Under the pieces are notes generated by a model, which was not told where the DNA came from, did no database searches, and saw only the letters and a list, made by a program, of their open reading frames with translations. A stretch of DNA of 64,000 nucleotides from Epiperipatus broadwayi (Eukaryota > Onychophora > Udeonychophora > Euonychophora > Peripatidae). Location: contig JAQFVV010000013.1 of NCBI GenBank assembly GCA_028023455.1, positions 9,888,411 through 9,952,410 of the forward strand. The letters run 5' to 3'. The translations under genes were made by a program, and so were the position numbers. Positions 59,432 to 64,000 of this stretch are shown here, piece after piece. Each line of letters begins with the position of its first letter. The stretch's first letter is position 1.

Positions 59432-60195
59432 ATTATGCTTTAAATTTGTAGATTATGAGAAGGCACATTTGATTCTATAAATATTTCCCCAAGGTTTAAA
59501 TCTTTGAAACTTTAAGATGTGGATTGCAAATATTGCCATATTACAAACAACATTTATCAGAATGCAGTAGACATGATTAAATTATATGACAATATTAAGA
59601 AGATTTATTAACACTGGGAATAGTGTGGAATAAAGTGATTTCATATCTTTAAATTTTTTTACAGCAGTTTTACAGTAAGTATTTTGAGAATTAAAGTGGG
59701 AAGCTAAAGGAATAAAATTACATGGAGATTATTTAGGTCATTTAAATTTTGCAGATGTTGTTTTTTTCAAGTAATATTTTAGATCTTCAGGAAATGTTGC
59801 AAGAGCTATCAGATAAAAAAAAAGAAGAAAGACTAAAATAATGTTCAATTTATTTTCTCAGAACAACAACAACAAAAAATGGAAACATAATAGATGAAAT
59901 TAATTATAGAATTAAACTTGGCTGGAATGTCTTTGGTGGAAATGATTTAATAGCAAAAGGAAAAGTGCCTATGTGTGTGAAGAGAAAGATTTTTTAATAG
60001 ATATATTTTACCAGTTCTTTATTATGAATCTGAAATTTAGACACTTAGTAGAAGATCTCGGACTACTCAGTGAAGAAATAGAGGGATGTATAACAATAAG
60101 AAAGTGAAAGTGATAGATTTAAGTAAGAGAACAAACGGGTATCATTGAAAGAATTAAGAGAATGAAATTAGTATTAAAAACATAACTTAATAAAA

Positions 60196-61912
60196 TAATT
60201 AAAAAAGATTTGGGATGTTTTTAATTAATCAAAAATCACTAAAATTCATTATATACATTTTTTATTCACCCAAAACTTTTTTTTTTAATACTCTTTTAAT
60301 AAAACAAATCTGAACATGATAAAATTCACAAGTAACAAAATGAATGAAGATTCTAGATTGTTATTAAAAGAAAAACTTAAAAAATATATTATTTCTGATG
60401 CATCTCCAAGGCCATTTATTTGTTTTTTTTTCTTCTCAATTATTAATTGTAAAAAAGTAAGACTAAATTTTTCCCAAAAGAATAAAAAAAAAAGCAGGTC
60501 TCTGAGTATTAGATTATTATATTAAAAAGTGGAAATGTGAAAATAAGTTTGAATACATATTTCCAAACATTGTTGTGGCCCAAACATTTCATTAACATTG
60601 CTTATAAGTTTAGTAGCAGTCAAAAGCAGTTTTTCTAAACTAAAATTTTCACACACGCTCAAAATGAATTGAGTGAATTAGCAATAATTTTTATAGAAAA
60701 GATTATATCAAAAATAAATTATAAAAAAGTTATTACATAAAGCTATTTGGTGCAACAAAAGTCCTCAGTTATGATTTAATATGTTGTGATTTTTTTTAAT
60801 TCTATGATTGTTTTTTTTTTTTAATGTTATGTATTATATTTTTGTTTTATAATTTTTGTCATTATAGTTGTGTGTTTTTTAACATTTTTTTTCATTTTAA
60901 TCACTCAATATTTTAGAGATACTGTCATATGTTTTCTATCTTAATTATCTTGTGTAGTTACATGTAAATATATATATATATTGTTTTGTTCAGTAGACCA
61001 TTTTAAATAAATAACAAGGAGAAGATAATATCTGATTTTCCAATTGGTAGGTGATGAGGGGCCAAGTGATTTTCTATTCTTGTTTTATCTGTAACTCAGA
61101 ATAACTATGTACTCATTTACTAACTTGAATATCTTAACTAGGTTAATTATGGGCCAGTTATTTGAGAACAAACATTCTAATCCATTGAAAATAATTTTAT
61201 TTGGTTTGGATTTAAACCGCAAATTATAGATATCTATGGGCAGATCATTATCTCTGAACTACAAGATCCTGTTAAATAAATACCAATAGCCTTTTGAATA
61301 ATATTTAAAAAGCATAGATTTAAGTAGATGCCAAAATTGATAGGTCCATCATTGTCTATAGATATGGCCTTTTTGAAAATGATTAGTGAAGAGTTTTTAA
61401 TAACAATGAGTATTAAATTTATATATAAAAGCTTTTATTTTTTTATATGAAATATATTTATAAATAGTAAAATTATTAGCAATATTTATTAGATTTAAAA
61501 AAAAGCTTTTTCATTGTATCCCTAGATGGCAGTAGATATAATGTGAACTCATTAGTAAAAAGAGATTCACAGGTGGTGCAACACAGTTTTAAATGAGTCA
61601 TTGATAAAACAGGTCGCATATGTCTTGCAAATCAATGTTGTTTAGTTAGTGTACATAATGCAAATAAGTCTATTTTACCAAGTGTGATTTAATTATAGAG
61701 CTTGTAACTAATTTGATCTCAGTTTTAAAGGCAAAATGTTATTTATAAAAGATCCGGAAAAAATTATTTTTGACCATATCTAGACAATATTTTAGAACTG
61801 TTTATATATATCTCTTTGATGAACACTCGAATATCTTTTCTTTCATTTTGATGATTTATCTTTTTAGAAATGATGATATCTGCTTTTCACTTAATCAGTT
61901 AACCTGTGTTTT

Positions 61913-61946
<34 letters not shown>

Positions 61947-62374
61947 TATATAGAAGTAATCAAATTAACTCGCGACACGTTTTAATTTTACTCCACAATG
62001 TCCATAAGTTATTGGATCAATGATCAAGATATTACATTGATTACTTTCATTGCTGTATATATTTGTCATCGCGTGAATTAGAGTTTTAAATACCTGAATC
62101 TTCCCACCAGATATAATAGGTTGACTTTTGAATTTGAATATATTTGCTATCAAATATGTATGCATATACATATATATATATATATTAAATCTTTTTAACA
62201 TACTATAAACATCTCACTATGAATGTAGATGATTTCTGTCCACATTACAACTATTTATAGAATATTTCATCTCGTTCTTTAAGGAATGTTTATGTAATAA
62301 TAAAACACTATTAATACAATTTTCTTCTTCTTTCTCCTTTCCTTATGTATTGATGTCTATATTTACATATCATA
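60196..62374. other. AT-rich stretch without recognisable genes
   Basis: Simple repeats include a CA run at about 61926-61945 and TA runs. CCCTAGATGGCAG at 61520-61532 resembles a CTCF-type core but stands alone. Open frames (for example 60316-60525) are composition-driven. Confidence 0.4.
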
Positions 62375-62705
62375 CCATTTCCAACCTTCTTATACACTTA
62401 ACAATACTATTTTTTTTACACCAAAACTTTACTCTTACTATTTTGACTGTCCTGCAGTCATCATCAGAACTACAATATCCAAATATATAATCATACAATT
62501 AATACATTTTATAAAAATATCTATATACATAATCAAAACATACATCTTAACCTGACCATAAAATGTATTAATTGTATAATTATATATTTGGATATTGTAG
62601 CTCTGATGATGAATACAGAACAGTCAAAATTGTAAGAATAAAGTTTTGGCATAAAAATAGTATTGCTAAGTGTATAAGAAGGTTGGAAATCATATGACAT
62701 GTAAA
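62375..62705. repeat. Long palindrome carrying two hammerhead-like cores
   Basis: Arms of about 140 bp (62375-62510 and 62562-62705) flank a spacer of about 50 bp. Left arm read on the minus strand: TTCTGATGATGACTG, loop CAGGA, CAGTCAAAA. This has an intact CUGAUGA box and a 5-bp stem II, but GAAA has become AAAA. Right arm on the + strand: CTCTGATGATGAATACAG, then ACAGTCAAAA, with stem II damaged. Both continue into AATAAAGTTTTGG, TTGCTAAGTGTATAAGAAGG. The layout parallels the palindrome at 2948-3117. Confidence 0.65.
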
Positions 62706-63425
62706 ACACTATGTTGGAAGCAAAGTAATTTTCAGAACTTTTGCATTGCACTTTATAATCTTATTTTTTCCACTGGTTTGATATTTTTAGGAGATTATTA
62801 AGTACATTTCAGAAGTGCTATCAATTAATTTGATTGTTTACATACTTGCTTCTAGTTTACTGTTTTATCATTTTATATAGATATTAGCCTAAACTAAATA
62901 CTTTGCATTTAATGACAATAAATTATGGGCATATATAAAAACTTGAGAGTTGAAACATTTATCATCACTAAAAAACTCAAAGCATTAGATATTATAATCA
63001 GAAACTTTGATGTTCTGGGATCATAAAGGATCATTGCACTAATTGCTTTTATCATACTAATAGTACTATTTCATATAATGTTATTTAGTTAAATAAGAAT
63101 GTGTCCAATAAGCAAGTTTGATTTTAAAGTTTTGGTCACCAAGCTTGTAATTTTTTGATTTGGTTTAACTCTATTGCTGTTTCTCATGGGTTTCACTAAA
63201 TTATTTTCCTAATGTTTTCTTATGTCATTTGTTTTCTTATAAAATTAGTGGTGAATCAGGTATGTTAGATTTTTTCAATAGAGGGGAACAAAAATCAAGC
63301 AAAATTATTGCCTCTGGAGGATTACTTTTTGTAGAAATCTAAAGTACATTATTAGTGGCTATTATCAAATAAATTAAATATAAATGATATGATTTTTTTA
63401 TAGTTCAAAATGATAAATATGTTTT
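62706..63425. other. AT-rich stretch without recognisable genes
   Basis: Unremarkable AT-rich sequence between the palindrome and the RTE 3' end. Confidence 0.4.
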
Positions 63426-63766
63426 AATAAATAGTGAAACAAGAAGAGATCAAAAATGCAATGTTTGGGTAAGAAAACAAACAGGTGCTACTGACCTCAT
63501 TGAAAAAATTAAAAAATTGAAATGGAGTTGGGCTGCACATATTACTAAAAGAGATGATAATAGATGGACAATCGAAATTTTAAATTGGATTCCAAGAGAT
63601 TGTAAAAGACCCAGAAAGAGACCACATGTAAGATGGATAGATGAAATAAGAAATGTGCAAGAGTGATGTGGCGAAGAGAAACTAAAGATCGGAGAAGATG
63701 GATTAAACTTGGAGAGACCTTCATCCTGCAGTGGATTGATAATGGTTGATGATGATCATGATGAGT
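63426..63766 (+). pseudogene. RTE-type LINE 3' end
   Basis: The + strand reads WVRKQTGATDLIEKIKKLKW (63456-63520), AAHITKRDDNRWT, then PRDCKRPRKRPHVRWIDEIR (about 63594-63650). This is the characteristic C-terminal tail of RTE-like ORF2 proteins (DNRWT...PRD.KR..GRP..RW.D.IR). After a frameshift the usual D...W..L...F..QW block follows at about 63690-63735. The 3' end is the short simple repeat TGGTTGATGATGATCATGATGAG, as normal for RTE elements. The body is missing; the fragment is a typical 5'-truncated copy. Confidence 0.82.
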
Positions 63767-64000
63767 CAAAATGTGAGGTGGGGAATTTGTAGTATTAACT
63801 TTTCATATAATATTTACATACAGTATGGTTTTATTATTTTGTTTTGTTTATTCTGAAGATATAGAAATTAAAAATATAGTATAAAAATATTTTGAACCAA
63901 ATATACTTGAAAAATATAAAAATGCACACAAAAAAATACATAATATTAATAACGTCTAGCAGGAGTAAGGCAATTAAGCTTGTGAATACTACAATGGAAA
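63767..64000. other. AT-rich tail of the window
   Basis: No feature is recognisable. Confidence 0.4.

Larger units (their letters stand above)
58740..60195 (+). pseudogene. RTE-type LINE reverse transcriptase relic, broken by two SINEs
   Basis: RT blocks appear in order in shifting + frames. KVAGIPEIDGIIAYNLK (58806-58856) is the K.pG.DGI...lk block. NYRPLSFSLILYKIF (59096-59141) matches NYRPISLL...YK. VDYEKAHL (59450-59475) is the D-containing DYEKAFDS block. GHLNFADVVFF (59735-59770) is the FADD catalytic box with its second Asp mutated. KIMFN (59838-59852), RIKLGWNVF (59910-59935) and the CVKRKIF block follow. These are typical of RTE elements and their relatives. Stops and frameshifts abound. 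SINEs at 58959-59059 and 59315-59431 interrupt it after its decay began or while still intact. Confidence 0.8.

Noticed and set aside
61520-61532. Isolated CTCF-like motif
   Set aside because: A single 13-bp match in 64 kb is expected by chance and nothing supports it.
1-64000. CRISPR arrays, rRNA genes, bacterial operons, integrons
   Set aside because: No regularly spaced identical repeats, rRNA signatures or ribosome-binding-site-led gene clusters; the DNA is clearly metazoan-type.

Overview
This window looks like AT-rich, intron- or intergenic-type DNA from a metazoan, probably an invertebrate; I cannot name the species. There are no bacterial-style operons and no convincing host protein-coding gene. 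Almost everything recognisable is mobile DNA: a mariner relic, two Ty3/Gypsy-type LTR elements, three relatives of one two-ORF non-LTR retrotransposon clade, two RTE-type LINE relics, three Penelope-like (GIY-YIG) relics, a hAT relic, a foldback MITE, two tRNA-derived SINE insertions, and a family of 454-bp tandem or inverted units carrying a hammerhead ribozyme. All element ORFs are broken by stops or frameshifts.

Layout. 0-6.2 kb: a mariner transposase tail between inverted arms, and a palindrome with a hammerhead-like core. 6.25-23.6 kb: one nested complex. A minus-strand Gypsy element has LTRs at 6250-7910 and 17754-23590 and an ATAT target duplication. A 5.85-kb LINE sits inside it with a 9-bp duplication. 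Its right-hand LTR was later split by a 551-bp foldback MITE and by a 3.6-kb unclassified insertion, whose last 1.1 kb has almost no cytosine on the + strand. 23.8-30 kb: hammerhead-bearing repeat units in inverted and tandem array, a Penelope relic and a hAT relic. 32.8-40.5 kb: two more LINE copies of the same clade, two Penelope GIY-YIG relics each followed by a hammerhead-like motif, and a 41-bp minisatellite. 41.7-50 kb: mostly unassigned sequence, with a large palindrome carrying two decayed hammerheads near 47.2 kb. 50-57.6 kb: a complete 454-bp hammerhead unit, and at its junction with a second unit a Gypsy-type element with 2.5-kb LTRs, a short deleted interior, a polypurine tract and an ATGT duplication. 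58.7-63.8 kb: an RTE relic broken by two SINEs with exact target duplications, a second hammerhead-like palindrome, and another RTE 3' end.

How the parts fit. The most interesting signal is the 454-bp repeat. Its best copy (50263-50323) folds by hand into a type I hammerhead with a two-part stem I (6 bp + 6 bp), an intact CUGAUGA core, an intact GAAA box and an almost absent stem III. That is the architecture known for Penelope-like elements and for the small non-autonomous circular-RNA elements called retrozymes. Penelope relics in the same window are a plausible source of mobilising machinery. The second outstanding signal is the cytosine desert at 21499-22638, with about 169 G against 7 C by hand count over 21541-22620. 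All folds, identities and counts were made by eye and need computation.
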